Below, piece after piece: positions 57,601 through 64,000 of a stretch of DNA of 64,000 bases. The stretch spans positions 2,790,001 to 2,854,000 of the forward strand of contig CAXXSX010000002.1 of NCBI GenBank assembly GCA_963677165.2, written 5' to 3'. Numbering within the stretch: the first letter of the stretch is position 1; every line of letters begins with the position of its first letter. The notes beneath the pieces were generated by a model. That model was not told the DNA's origin, made no database searches, and saw nothing but the letters and a program-made list of their open reading frames with translations. Origin of the DNA: JAFGXT01 sp963677165. GTDB lineage: Bacteria > Verrucomicrobiota > Lentisphaeria > Victivallales > SZUA-371. The translations under genes were made by a program, and so were the position numbers.

Positions 57601-60600
57601 TGTTGTTAATGTTGACGTTGACATGCTGGACACTGCTTTCGAATATAATATTGCCAGCGAGAGCGGCGGTGCATTCTATTTTGATGGAGGAACTACTAGT
57701 TCCGTTACTTTCCATGTATCAGAAAATACGGAATATGATTATGGGTTTTATGATAATATTTCTATTAATGGAGATGGCGGTGCAATGTATGTTGCTAACG
57801 TTTTGGAACTCCTTATTTATTCAGATACAATTGCCGCTGGACCTACATTCAGTGCAAATGAAACCAAAAATGGTAACGGTGGTGCAATATATGTGAATAA
57901 TGCACAAGCCATTAATATAGCTAACCCGACTGAGAATGCGGAATCTAACTCTGTTATTTTTAAGTTAAATGTGGCCGGAGCTGAAAAAGGTGATACCGAC
58001 GATGGTAATGGCGGAGCTCTCTATGTTGTTAATTCTGCTGACTGCGATATTAATATTGAGCTGAATGTTTCATTCAACTACAATGTGGCATATGGTTCCG
58101 GCGGTGCGATTTATCTTGATACTGTCGGGAATCTGACAACGGGACAAAATGTGTCATTCAACGAGAATGGTGCCTACGACAATATTGATGGTGTTTCAAC
58201 TGGAAAAGGTGGTGGTGCAATATATGCTAATAATACAGGAGACATCACATTAGATTATACTGCATTTGCTAATAACTTTTCTGGTGCATATTATACTTAT
58301 GATGAAACATCTGGTGATTACATAAAAATTGAGTCCGATCAGGCTTCTACTGGTGGCGCATTATATCTAAGTGAAACCGGAAGTATTTCGTTTAATGATG
58401 TAGATGCTTATGACAATATGTCTACCGGTAATGGCGGTTTTGCTTATATTACCAATACAACCGGACAAAATATAACGATTACCAGTAGCAGTTTCGATAA
58501 TAACCGGGCTGATCTGCTGGATTACAGTACTTCGTATTATGGCGGTGCGTTCTATATCACGAATGCGGCAGATATTACTATTACGGATGCGACATTCTGT
58601 TATAATACGAATACTGCTCTGTATGTGCTCCAGAGTAATTCGTTGACCATTTCGTATTCAACTTTTGCGTATAATGAAAGCGAGTCCGGTTTTGCTTCAA
58701 GTATTTATTACGGTGGTGATGGTGGCATTGCGGATTCAACTTTAGCTGGTCGGTTCCAAACTTCTAATTCAATCTATTATGATACTGATGAAGGAAGTGC
58801 TCCTGTCTATTTGACTGCTAATGTCAGTGTGACCACTTCCACTAACTATAATAACTTGTTCTATCGATATGATTCATTTGTACAGAATCAGACCAATATG
58901 TTGTCCAGTGAATCTTACTCAACAATCTATTCATATGTTACTACATATGATGAAAATGGTGATGCCGTAGTCAGCATCAATGATACCGGTGCTACATTGA
59001 AGGACTCTTATAATAACCTTATTGGTACTGGTGATGTTGATCTGGAGACTACGACTACAACTGACGAAGTGACCTTGGCTGATTCAACCAATAACTATAT
59101 TACGGCGAATCTTTACCTGGCAACGGAAATTCTGTATGCCGGTAACCAGCTGTCTCGTACGCTGGCGATCGAATCGTCCAATAGTATTGCATATCAGTAT
59201 GCTACCTCGGCTACAGCGTCTTCTGCCACACGTGCCGGTAATAATTTGACCGGAGTAACCTATGACCAGCGCGGTAATATGCGTTCCGGTATTACGATCT
59301 CAGTTGCCAGTGACGGTACCGTTACTTATTCATATGGCGGTACGGCCACCAGTATAGGTGCTTATGAAGCCAACTTCTATATGACGGTTACAACCAATAC
59401 AGACAATACAACGAATCCGGCTACCATGATTCACAGCAGCGATTCCAATGCCAGTACGAACGTTTGGTATTCAATTGATAATGCTCTGGAAGATGGAGTA
59501 ACCCTGCGTGAAGCGATCTACTGGATTGATAATTACACTCTTGGTTCATACGATGCCACTACTGATACATATACTACTGATACCAACTGTACGGGTGTAA
59601 TGGTTGGTGACGCTGACCGTTATGTTAAATTTGCCGATACCATGTTTAATGATGTTGAGAACGGCAGTAATGTTATCACCCTGAGTTCAACTGCTGAAAC
59701 AATTGTTATTGACAAAGATGTCATTATTGGTATGATCAGTGATTACTATACTGAATATGATGATTCGACTGCGGTTTATTCATTCTTTAATTTTGATAAT
59801 ACGTACATGGCGCAGGACAGCAATTCGCGTATTACGATTGACGGTAATAATCTGACCAGCATATTTGCTGTTATGAGTCAGTCAGATAATTCTGCGGATT
59901 ATTTTAAATGGACTTATGATCCCTCCGTTGGACTTAACAATATTACTATTGTTAATGGTTATGAAGATGGATATACTGTTGACAAGCAAGGATATGTGAC
60001 GTATTACTTTAATATCGAAGGAAAAGGCGGCGGTATTTACAACGATTCTACGCTAATTCTGCACAATACCGTAATAGACAGTTGTGTTGCTTCCAATGAA
60101 AGCATTGACTATGATTTGTATTCTGAATCAGGATATTATGGTGATGGTGGTGGTATCTATAATAATGGTACTCTTTATATGTATGATTCCACAATTCAGA
60201 ATTGTGAGGCTATCGGACTTGGCTCTACCAATTCCGTAGAAAATGTTGGCCTTGGTGGCGGTGTTTTCTCGGAAGGTACTTTATATGTGGTTCGGTCCAC
60301 TTTTGATGGTAACTATGCACAAGGTTATTCATTTGATGCTGATAATAGTGCTAACTGGAGTGGACAGGGCGCTGGAATCTATATTGATTCATATGGCTAC
60401 GATTATGTACGTTATGGTTATAACTATACGACTTCTTCTTTTGCAAGTGAAACATACATCTATTCTTCTACGATTACGAACAGTAGCCTGCAATATATTG
60501 TTAGGGATGGTACTACCATAAACTATAATGGTTCAGCAATCACCATTGTTGGCGGTACAAATTATCTGGTTGGTAATACGATTGCTTACAATGTTAGTTA

Positions 60601-63600
60601 TAATGGTACTTATGCGGAAGATGGTGCTGCTGTCTTTCTTTATGGAGGCCGTACCTACCTCTACAATAATATTATTGCAGAAAACTACCGTGGTGATTAT
60701 ACCGAAGCTTATCGAATTGATATTATGGCTTTGGATGGAACTGTAAGTGCGTGTTCCGATAATATTATCGGTTCATATATTCTGGTTAACGATTATTCCA
60801 TTGATATGGCAGCTGAATATACCGACAATATCTATGGTAATAACAATACCGGTGAAGTTGCCAACCTGTTCCTTTCTACCGAACTTAAGTATAACGGCGG
60901 TATCACTAAGTCATATCGTATTGCCGAAGGCAGTGTTGCGATTGAAGCCGCAGATACCAGTATTTACAGTCAATACAGCATTGATTATGACCAGCGTAAT
61001 CTGACTAATGACGTCAATGGTAATGTCCGTCAGACGATCGGCGCGTATGAATTGTTGACCATTGCGACTGTGACCATTGAAGCTTCTTCGACTGATACTG
61101 ATATGTCAAGTGATGATGTCGGTTACAACTTCGAAAATGATCAGCTCGGATGGTACGGATATGAGACAACGGTAAATGGTCAAACTGTCTGGGTCAGCGG
61201 ATTGCGCGAAACCCTGTATATGGCGGATTATAGTTGTACTGTTACTATCATTAATAACCGGGGAACCGACACCGCGGGTAATCCTCTTGCTCTGGCTCTG
61301 ACATACGGTGCGCTGGAAATCTTCAGCAGTATTACAGTAACTTGTGATGGAACAAAAGAAGATGCATTATATATTGATGCTAATGGGTCTCAGGCATTTA
61401 TTATTGACAGCTCGCAATTTGAGGTTGTTACAGGTGTGCTGGTAAGTGTGACTCTTGATAATTTCAATATTACGAACAGTGTTGCGGCCGAAGACGGCGT
61501 TACCAGCGGTAACGGCGGTGCGATTTACTGCAAAGGCAGCCTGACATTGATTGATACCACGATTACCGGTTCGACTGCGTATAATTCCGGTGGTTCGATC
61601 TATGTTGTCGGTGGTACTCTGACGATGAATGATGTTAACATTTATGAATCAACTGCGACGAATGGTCATGGTGGTGCGGTTTATGTTTCAGGCGGCAGTC
61701 TTTCTGCCACGGATGTATTTGTCGGTGCTGATCCTGACGCTACTGATAATGATTCCTTCGGCGGATATGCCGGTGGATCAGGCGGCGCATTCTACCTCAC
61801 TGAAATGGATGCTGCAGCTTTCTCTAATGTGACAATTGAGAATTCAACCGCAGCAGAAGGAAACGGCGGAGCTATCTTCTTTTCCGGTACGGTTCTTACT
61901 GTTGATTCCAGTACAATCGGTGGCAGCGAAGAAACTGCTAACTCAGCGATAACCTTATCTGCCAATGGTTCTGGTGGTGGTATCTATGCTCTGTTAAGCA
62001 GTATTGGTGGTTCAGCTACAATCACTGATACCAATATCAGTTACAATACCGCGACATCCAAGGGTGGTGGTGTTTATGTATCCGGCGGTTCACTGACTTT
62101 GGAAAATTCCAGCGAGTCCGGTGATAATGCTGAAATGTATTATATCAGGAACAACTCCGCTCAATATGGTGGCGGTCTGTATGTTAAAGATTGTACCTTT
62201 ACTGTAGGAAATAGTTCACTTGCATCTGATGATGATCTTACCGGTGTCGGCGGTTATAATATTATTTATAACATAGCTTCAAGTAATGGCGGCGGTATCT
62301 ATCTTACCGGCAGCGGTGACGCCGATATCGAAATGACGACGATCGGCAACAATACTTCCGGCGGCAACGGTGGCGGTATTTATGCCAATATCGATTCACT
62401 GGTTCTTATCAACTCGACCATTTCCGGCAATACAGCGGAAGGAAACGGTGGCGGTATCTACTTCTATAAGAATGGTAACCTTGATTTAACTTATACCACT
62501 GTAGCTAACAACATTGCGTCTTATGTCGAAGATTATGATGCTGACGCTGAAGATGCTGCAACTCCGTCTACTACCGACGGCGGCGGTATCTACATGTATC
62601 GCGGTACATTGACTCTTGATAATTCTGTTGTTGCACAGAACTGGTCGGTTACAACAGGATCTACAGATTCTGATGATTATCATAGTGACTTGTACATCTC
62701 CACCAGTGCCAGTGCTTCCGGTACTTACAGTGTGGTTGGTACTGTTTACGGAACAATTACTGATGCCGGTAACCTCTACACGATGTCAACTAGCGGCTCT
62801 ACTTATACTTGGAGTCAGTTGGCTTTGTCTGACACCCTTGAAGATAACGGGGGCTGGACTCTTACTCTGTATGTTTATAATGATAGTGACGCACTGATGG
62901 AAACTGGTTCTCCGATGACTTTGACTTCGTCGATTGTATATGACCAGCGTGGTACGTCGCGATTGCAGGATGATGGTTCAGGCGGTTATGTAGACGCTAC
63001 GATTGGAGCTTACCAGAAGCCCAGTGATTATAGTGCAACTTACTATTATTATGGAACTGGATCAATTACGGATGCTTCAAATTGGTATAATGCCGCTAAT
63101 CTTAATGACGCCAGCTTTGATGAGCCTGATTATATCTTTGTATTCGATAATACTAAATCCGGTCTGACTGAGATCTATATAACCACTGATTGGACCATTA
63201 ATTCCAAGTCAACTTTGGAAATAAATGATGTTAATGTGACTCTAAGTAGTGGTAATTCTGAGGATTACAATGTCTTAACCGCAGCTTTGACCAGTATTGG
63301 AACTTACGGATCATTTACCGTTGAAACATATGCTCAATACACTGCGGTCGGTAGTGGTGATGTGGATGTTTCCGGTGAGCTTACCATTGCCGGTGTTTAT
63401 GCCGGTAGCGTAACTCTTCTGTCTGGCGGTATTTTGGTCATTAATGCTCCGACAGCAAATTATACGAACCTTTCTCTTTCAAGTCCGGATGAGGATAGTA
63501 CGGTAAAATATACCTATGAAGGAGATCAGAAGGTTATTGATACAACATATGGTTATCTGGTGATTGGCGGCAGTGGTCTCAAGACTTTCACCGCAGATGT

Positions 63601-64000
63601 TCTTGAAGTTACCCACAATCTGACATTTGCCGGTAGTGATGAGGCTGGTGAAGTAACACTTTCTGTTACCGCTGGTGATATTGACGTCGATGGTGATGTT
63701 TTGGTTGAGGTTTCAGATGCTGGTAATAATCCAAATGTGACTGTAGATGTTTCCGGCGATATTGTGGTTGATGGCGCATTTGACTTTGATTTGAGTGGCG
63801 GCAGTGATGGTGAACTTACATTGACTGCGAACAGTCTTACCGTTGGAGCTACTGCAGGTGATTTGACCCTTTATAACAGTACAATTACTCTTAGCGGTAC
63901 TACTGAGGCTGATGCGGATTCTTCACTCGTGCTTAACGGTGATTTGATCCTGTATGGTGCGACAGTTAATGCAACCGGAGGTAATATCAATTTCTATAAT
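42644..64000 (+). CDS. Giant repetitive surface/secreted protein (LEPR-XLL, tandem DUF4347, beta-helix modules), 3' end outside window
   Basis: The frame is open from ATG 42644 (ACTGGAGTCGG ribosome site) to the last base, 7,119 codons with no stop where I checked. It starts MYLLEDRILFDGAAA, a variant of the LEPR-XLL motif, without a Sec signal. A Ser/Asp/Glu linker leads to two DUF4347 domains (about 91-265 and 274-425). From about residue 435 to 6787 it consists of beta-helix modules: SLR(D/E)A-like heads, GGAIY/GGGIY-N repeats every 25-45 residues as in chlamydial Pmp proteins, and tails DNGGW...D(A/Q)RG...IGAY resembling choice-of-anchor Q domains. Tails lie near residues 2588, 3915, 4315, 4712, 5571, 6132 and 6787. 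The remainder reads like filamentous haemagglutinin. Probable adhesin or surface-layer-like protein exported by the TolC system; the C terminus is unseen. Confidence 0.9.
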   Translation, partial: MYLLEDRILFDGAAAADVAAVLAEAEAQQEAQQEEAEQEAEDQQSSSSNTDNDSSSDSSGDSDVSDANSESDIDIDALIADALNSADADADDVTVLIVSDDISNYESLVSAASESTIVITYDPDSTSLSDLLQQVKDSLGDAKADSIAFAVESTDSDEIVISTSDITSLDSLDSDSDQQAFWEGIGSVLDTDGRIDLLCSDLTDSQDGIDLVDHIADLCDADVAASDDITGADGDWILETGDIDVAEVYFDGEKIDAFTDNITINMDIDGSDTNEVAFINSSVMENDTIVAELEAMGIDVVVLDSDSDALDQISDYLAIHDGLDSIRIITHGNDGYFVLGGDVIDSDYVSEHAEEIAEWGDSLTDDGDILIYGCDLTASDSGVDLVHSIADLTGADVAASDDVTGVGGDWDLEYSTGTIEVADLTVGDYVYRLTSQVVSNADDSGTGSLRDAIELAEDGDTIVFTITAGSIITLSSSITIDVELTIEGGTSNITISGDSSSQIFIVDDGLSNNSIDVVIENVTLSAGSGVNGGAINNSETLTLYGVEINSSEATNGGAVYNTGDLTVTDSTLTGNSAENGGAIYNSGTLTVNIDVGSSYITSNAATANGGAIYSSAGTVSISNTLIGGAYADRNEAANGGAIYVAGGTVTISSTTTVSYNEATDGGGIYVADGRVNLYGEVSYNTATSEGGGIYIAEDGSFYSYTSSSIEYNEAVDGAGVYNLGAAYFSSNSVDNNIASNDGGGIYNTGTATISYADVYSNTATEDGGGIYNTGTMTVSGADIYLNIATNGGGGAIYTSGELTVTSSSTIGGNGTANQASYGGAIYVADGSAVVRGASTISYNEATSTNGGGVYVAVDGSFGLIESSTVSYNEAVLGAGLYVLGYAYVNASTIDNNIASGSGGGVYSTGTITVKSGSVISNNTSVGSGGGIWSGGSLTVYGSYIGTNNNGDSLANSATGDGGGIYIASSSDDVTITGSTIANNIAISGSGGGIFNAGVALTIDSYTVNDTTYGSTVDGNSAGASGDDIYHTSEALTISDATIGELYLVSDVLYMTGSTVDAFNNVDGTVITSYASGSYWGMLNTITTQASTNGSVFIDSLNTIGGTTGYTQAEIYSIYQKFAGLSQITVTVAVDVVDLDDEISLREAVIFGVSGSTIVFNSDADEGAVISTVALDYGELTIINDLTIDGTTGDDEDELVVINNTTNSRVFSVDDTYNSDAGLTVTMLSFGGGSTADRGGAVILYGGTATFDSSVIGSVTAPNAASYGGAIYVSENATLNLTDTIVVSSSATYGGAIYNDGGTVSLTGTISDSYSYSGVLSNNSATYGGAIYNNSGSITISGIYFGYATGNSATDGGAIYNNTGTITISGSTVIANNIATGNGAGIYNASGTVSVSDSIIGGNDADVNGGGIYNVSGTVNLDNTIVGSTSKTYIEVDDDDNENEIIVDFGGANTAVDGGGIYNDAGTVTITNGSIIRSNDADDDGGGIYNAADGYLAVTDSTVGVSDSASFTGNTATDGGGIYNLGSAVLTDSVVSGNAAAGNGGGIYNDAGGYMFVTSAGEVNADDTDDLLGNSESEISGNTAAGSGGGIYNAATASITVNLTLIGSDDTTEIEDAITALEDKTYTAMANLNYSNTATSGYGGGIYNAGTVTVTASYISLNDASGSDGGGIYNDAGTVTIVSSLISANHSYDNGGGIYNDAGTVTIGASTTFNSSGETVTIGSYITGNLAGYFYWDSGYSLSYNNGSGGGIYNSSGSVTITLSTVSSNISIIGDGGGIYNTGTLYLYYATISSNTAYGGDGGGIYTADDTGTATITSIGTTISSNTSENISIALLGINWGGTGGGVYDVSTGTVSFTGGEISSNSAGLNGAGIYTTNDLSLSAVDFSGNSAGGDGGAVYITGASLTVSGGDFDGNSGDSGGAIYITDGTLDVSYATFSSNNTNSTSDTYFGGAIYAGGTTTASIIWTEFSSNYAYNGGAIYLVSNVTVSSFANNTFTSNHASNNGGAVYSATNLSVSNSTFTYNYSYYSGGAIYFTATTLTVSSSDFTYNTSYFDMGGAIYFDGTTLTVTSSNFGSSSSSSSGNSADEGGAIYLASGTGTIDDSGFYYNDADDYGGAVTLAGSTTLTINQSTFTGNKCEAYGGAIYSNDSSTLTINDTDFTSNTATYSGGAIMSINTALTINDSNFYSNTATVTAGGAIYYQATSTNGSLAITRSNIGAEDNGNTAGHLGGGIYIVSMDGGDISIADSTISYNSASETDNGYGGGIYLYFTTSSTETVTISDTDISYNTATVDGGGIYVYDVDNTLTITGSTINYNEAETGSGGGIYIYSGDVSISDQSTLSYNTAYLNGGAIYVSSSSTLTTNIVTISYNTAGNVYSSGLGGGIYSEGTLNLTNTTLAYNTAYGNGGGIYTTGNLTIAKSTINNNTAYDGTTAGIYMNGAYFDAETITVAFNDQNGTDYAIYLGSSVTTAEIGNSTIAFNGFGVYSDSANPLVVTNSLLIHNGSTDDDQISGNYSTITDNSFVRYDNEDDDGNQILETSLADAGGWVLTLAVTSDFYNGGNSEGTDGTGNSDARGYLFLTGTFSRTLGAYQYNAYVAYNTTGTGGDGNSSGYYYTVDSAVLAADAGDTIEIISTRVLVKETITIDLDLTLDGTGATVLDAGDSGITSIISITDTATTVGDTTTYSAVTVTVSNMTLTGIDSSEEGSAVISITTDSSLTSSTSSITIETVTIEDNSSYYGGIYNKSATLTVTSGSTFEDNTAAYGGAIYNDYGTLEVYDSYFYDNTATYSGGAIYSGYNVDEGVYTYGSLTISGSTFIGNSANYGGAVCVVSNSALDIDNSTFSYNTATYSGGGIHVEDNDDSPANTVVTITNTVLTNNSATYGGAVCLNGNTITAIVDIDGGSSEIQYNTATYGGGIYSAGATLYVEDTTLSHNTATVSGGALYATYYTDANEVQQVGSVTFSTVDLEYNTASYGGAIYNYQGGSIIINAANILGNSATYGGAIYVSGEYSDSSYNATVAIDGSSVVDSNSASYGGAVYNEGGLVIFSSGAQLTNNSATYYGGAIYNSYYFVSDTNELKGEVTLNGVTITGNYVEESYYISNGEIVYYGGGAIYNLLGTVTITGGTMTANATAGSGGAIYNLSGTVSVTDTDLDYNIAGNYGGAVYNYSSYSTVNNSDYTYYYGTVELSGSSSAISITHNRALSGGAIYNGNNGIITIDYANLSYNVAVSGYGGAVYNYSSNADGTGEYTNIGVTISGDTDVSYNYAVSGGAIYNNSSDEGTGIWIGTGSSDDIEMIGNIASQSGGTIYNASGYIYVGDTGASTLLIQDSSAGISGGGIYNAGTAALENIEFDNADAVSGSGGAIYNSGDLSGYGITISGSNAIYGGAVYAFGSSSSTSTATFSQSVFTSNYATYGSVAYLYYGDVTISGSSSLVYSNTSTYSGGAFQIETSGTLTISGGAQVYSNTSLLGDGGAIYNNGGSVIISSGSTIYDNSTRQNGGAIYNDGGSVTISDSTIYNSDALEGGAIYNTGADAELIISNGSVIHDCNATAGSGGAIYNDAYVLINDSDFYDNSATENGGAIFTDSVLVIENGSSFTNTSTGATAVNGGAIYVGANGGLTMTDSSIVGYTASADGGAIYSLGLVVLESSTISGNTAVNGGGIYIGSSSSGEGGLTTSKSTITLNTATGSGGGIYNLGGNLQLVTTTISTNLAYGSGGGIYSCQYSGSFDEIIIQQSTIDNNTAMSGYGGGLYTEGNSYIYASTIAYNYSAEGTGSAIYVVGDSSGSTTTIELENVTIAYNDALAGVAVSTYSVTLDSDTSSSIYVSLINSIVAYNNAGVNSASVYNIQSVSSSTTSITSNYSSLFVTGELEDNGGWVKTIAISTSGSAYNSGTDNGADEVDARGYYINSTRDIGAYEANAYVAYNTNTLVYYTSIQDAIDAASTSTVQTISIVGSRVIVDSTITIDSNVVLTGSGSGETVLDGLDATQIMSITSSSSAVSVSIDGMSFVNGYSDSTTTGGGAIYNTESLYLNDVIFDGNNADNYGGAIYNAANALVYVEMSSLTNNSAVNGGAIYNYNGTVYVEESTLENNSATDGAGSGSGGAIYSVGSSAVLTITSSTLNNNSAEMNGGAVYAQNEVTMTNTTLAFNTSGDEGSAIYLTGNGTWEFTNVTSAYNESGKTGTDGYAIYVSGGTLTMTNDLFVNSYNASGTTGLDINIDNENISSYDILYSAYNAGDSTVDGDQAVNYFTTSGLLDNGGWVKTLAINDVSFDLGDDTISLSSGGTVSGTSNLDARGYYIYDNGSTGSDTNRSLGAYEYEGTIGTMTYHLLSGNLKTIYITSINSRLATTYSLSEAEITIDLAGTRIIENDISVSLVYNTGSDTAALTVNIYGSTEGDTVLSAGGYGDFFTVRGGYNNAGNAVLGVLNLYNMTLSDAVDSSNPLIKSTGALTSSTAFTGTDITVTNNISLSSGGVLATSSESTDISFEFTDSTFSYNISGGDGGAFAVNAKNVTMSNCTITANRAMGSGGAIYVSDAGGSASLSYCTVAYNYSNSEGAGVYNAKSITSNYTIWAKNRSATYDTSYLSTDQFHKGYDYYNATGEATVTTSYSLCESQNGIGDTEHTYFFGKRSKDTGDITDGSVIYEAISGGVNNDFIGLGFDVFETGRLADNGGYSYTLQLSENSAARDATSVSSGADDQRGYGIVNYRDIGALELNGTYVTNDDTGVSYSSIAAAVAAASSGDTLTLAGTRIVESGITITKNITINGTTTSGDDFTKATITLIDAKSYGRVFSIDSSSATVTMTGLYITESMSLSDSMVSGSGNGGAIYSIGTLVLNDVIITDSFAQISGGAIYSTGSLAISSSNPYSFLPIALAYNTAGLSGGAIYASGEISLTGVEFDAGDYTKFLQFNYNTSGIGGAIYLVNVTAAADSSLDYLFNAVLFNGNSSSDDGGAMYVESSAVDLTFNESYFINNVSGGDGGALYVVNVDVDMLDTAFEYNIASESGGAFYFDGGTTSSVTFHVSENTEYDYGFYDNISINGDGGAMYVANVLELLIYSDTIAAGPTFSANETKNGNGGAIYVNNAQAINIANPTENAESNSVIFKLNVAGAEKGDTDDGNGGALYVVNSADCDINIELNVSFNYNVAYGSGGAIYLDTVGNLTTGQNVSFNENGAYDNIDGVSTGKGGGAIYANNTGDITLDYTAFANNFSGAYYTYDETSGDYIKIESDQASTGGALYLSETGSISFNDVDAYDNMSTGNGGFAYITNTTGQNITITSSSFDNNRADLLDYSTSYYGGAFYITNAADITITDATFCYNTNTALYVLQSNSLTISYSTFAYNESESGFASSIYYGGDGGIADSTLAGRFQTSNSIYYDTDEGSAPVYLTANVSVTTSTNYNNLFYRYDSFVQNQTNMLSSESYSTIYSYVTTYDENGDAVVSINDTGATLKDSYNNLIGTGDVDLETTTTTDEVTLADSTNNYITANLYLATEILYAGNQLSRTLAIESSNSIAYQYATSATASSATRAGNNLTGVTYDQRGNMRSGITISVASDGTVTYSYGGTATSIGAYEANFYMTVTTNTDNTTNPATMIHSSDSNASTNVWYSIDNALEDGVTLREAIYWIDNYTLGSYDATTDTYTTDTNCTGVMVGDADRYVKFADTMFNDVENGSNVITLSSTAETIVIDKDVIIGMISDYYTEYDDSTAVYSFFNFDNTYMAQDSNSRITIDGNNLTSIFAVMSQSDNSADYFKWTYDPSVGLNNITIVNGYEDGYTVDKQGYVTYYFNIEGKGGGIYNDSTLILHNTVIDSCVASNESIDYDLYSESGYYGDGGGIYNNGTLYMYDSTIQNCEAIGLGSTNSVENVGLGGGVFSEGTLYVVRSTFDGNYAQGYSFDADNSANWSGQGAGIYIDSYGYDYVRYGYNYTTSSFASETYIYSSTITNSSLQYIVRDGTTINYNGSAITIVGGTNYLVGNTIAYNVSYNGTYAEDGAAVFLYGGRTYLYNNIIAENYRGDYTEAYRIDIMALDGTVSACSDNIIGSYILVNDYSIDMAAEYTDNIYGNNNTGEVANLFLSTELKYNGGITKSYRIAEGSVAIEAADTSIYSQYSIDYDQRNLTNDVNGNVRQTIGAYELLTIATVTIEASSTDTDMSSDDVGYNFENDQLGWYGYETTVNGQTVWVSGLRETLYMADYSCTVTIINNRGTDTAGNPLALALTYGALEIFSSITVTCDGTKEDALYIDANGSQAFIIDSSQFEVVTGVLVSVTLDNFNITNSVAAEDGVTSGNGGAIYCKGSLTLIDTTITGSTAYNSGGSIYVVGGTLTMNDVNIYESTATNGHGGAVYVSGGSLSATDVFVGADPDATDNDSFGGYAGGSGGAFYLTEMDAAAFSNVTIENSTAAEGNGGAIFFSGTVLTVDSSTIGGSEETANSAITLSANGSGGGIYALLSSIGGSATITDTNISYNTATSKGGGVYVSGGSLTLENSSESGDNAEMYYIRNNSAQYGGGLYVKDCTFTVGNSSLASDDDLTGVGGYNIIYNIASSNGGGIYLTGSGDADIEMTTIGNNTSGGNGGGIYANIDSLVLINSTISGNTAEGNGGGIYFYKNGNLDLTYTTVANNIASYVEDYDADAEDAATPSTTDGGGIYMYRGTLTLDNSVVAQNWSVTTGSTDSDDYHSDLYISTSASASGTYSVVGTVYGTITDAGNLYTMSTSGSTYTWSQLALSDTLEDNGGWTLTLYVYNDSDALMETGSPMTLTSSIVYDQRGTSRLQDDGSGGYVDATIGAYQKPSDYSATYYYYGTGSITDASNWYNAANLNDASFDEPDYIFVFDNTKSGLTEIYITTDWTINSKSTLEINDVNVTLSSGNSEDYNVLTAALTSIGTYGSFTVETYAQYTAVGSGDVDVSGELTIAGVYAGSVTLLSGGILVINAPTANYTNLSLSSPDEDSTVKYTYEGDQKVIDTTYGYLVIGGSGLKTFTADVLEVTHNLTFAGSDEAGEVTLSVTAGDIDVDGDVLVEVSDAGNNPNVTVDVSGDIVVDGAFDFDLSGGSDGELTLTANSLTVGATAGDLTLYNSTITLSGTTEADADSSLVLNGDLILYGATVNATGGNINFYN
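42914..43930 (+). other. Tandem DUF4347 domains within the giant protein
   Basis: Copy 2 (from about 43463) is canonical: VAFINSSV, VVVLDSD, IRIITHGNDG, ILIYGCDLTASDSG and LTGADVAASDDVTG. Copy 1 keeps DLLCSDLTDSQDG and DADVAASDDITGADGDW but has lost the HG motif (IAFAVESTDS instead), so it looks degenerate. Confidence 0.8.
47651..47762 (+). repeat. Exact 34-base direct repeat inside the giant gene
   Basis: The 34 bases at 47651-47684 recur exactly at 47729-47762, offset by 78 bases (26 codons, in frame). Other repeats of the array agree at protein level but much less at DNA level, so this pair looks recently duplicated or converted. Confidence 0.8.
63017..64000 (+). other. Change from Pmp-like repeats to filamentous-haemagglutinin-like sequence
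   Basis: After the last IGAYQ tail the GGAIY pattern stops. ITDASNWYNAANLND, VKYTYEGDQKVIDTTYGYL, LVIGGSGLKTFTADVLEV and then hydrophobic D/G/T-rich strands follow, resembling FHA-type beta-helix repeats. The frame continues past the window. Confidence 0.65.

Noticed and set aside
44200..62700. Regularly spaced similar DNA units resembling a CRISPR or satellite array
   Set aside because: Spacing is 25-45 codons with a conserved protein motif and an intact reading frame; the units are coding beta-helix repeats, not identical DNA repeats.
42815..63500. Many 60-160-codon frames on both strands inside the giant gene
   Set aside because: They arise from the biased GGT-GGT-ATT-TAT-AAT repeat codons in other frames; their products are runs of Leu/Val/Met or Ile/Asn/Ser with no domain and no ribosome sites.
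1..64000. tRNA, rRNA, riboswitch or phage-like genes
   Set aside because: I looked for tRNA T-loop patterns, rRNA-like stretches and integrase or structural phage genes and saw none I could support.

Overview
The window looks like the chromosome of a Gram-negative, polysaccharide-degrading bacterium of the PVC group, most likely Lentisphaerae (Victivallales-like). This is an inference. It rests on several prepilin-like secreted proteins (FTLIELLVVIAIIAILAS start) placed next to glycoside hydrolases, an ExbB/ExbD/TonB set, a lipid A acyltransferase, and a giant DUF4347/beta-helix surface protein. No 16S rRNA, tRNA, CRISPR array or transposase was seen.

Region 1 (1-9.8 kb): a PTS EIIA-CBS protein with an ArsB/NhaD-type antiporter; a GDPD-family phosphodiesterase; a leftward catabolic group (MDR dehydrogenase, TIM-barrel isomerase, GH57-like enzyme) facing a GntR/LacI-type regulator; and a MerR regulator behind a previously unlisted 57-residue protein that is a stand-alone copy of the MerR C-terminal domain, with a MerR-style 19-bp-spacer promoter. 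Region 2 (9.9-20 kb): exbB-exbD-tonB, a ROK sugar kinase, then a leftward saccharide locus: LacI regulator, prepilin-like protein, GH2-like enzyme, coiled-coil exported protein, GH130 phosphorylase. Region 3 (20-34.4 kb): mostly housekeeping genes (rhodanese lipoprotein, ung, fumC, LpxL-type acyltransferase, KamA/EpmB-type radical SAM enzyme, pgi, DUF493), interrupted at 25.2-30.1 kb by a second GntR - prepilin-like - glycosidase - exported protein locus. Region 4 (34.9-39.1 kb): a visibly A+T-richer third locus, a GH50-like enzyme and prepilin-like protein facing an AraC regulator. Region 5 (39.2-64 kb): a DsbD/CcdA-like protein with a thioredoxin-like domain, a TolC-family lipoprotein, and one open reading frame running at least 7,119 codons off the window end.

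Two themes stand out. First, three independent copies of a 'regulator - prepilin-like protein - exported glycosidase' cassette suggest that each substrate has its own pseudopilin. Second, the TolC protein and giant protein look like a secretion locus: tandem DUF4347 domains, many GGAIY/GGGIY beta-helix repeats arranged in modules closed by DNGGW...D(A/Q)RG...IGAY tails, then a filamentous-haemagglutinin-like stretch. Two families of structured intergenic repeats are scattered over the first 33 kb; one shows compensatory base changes between copies.
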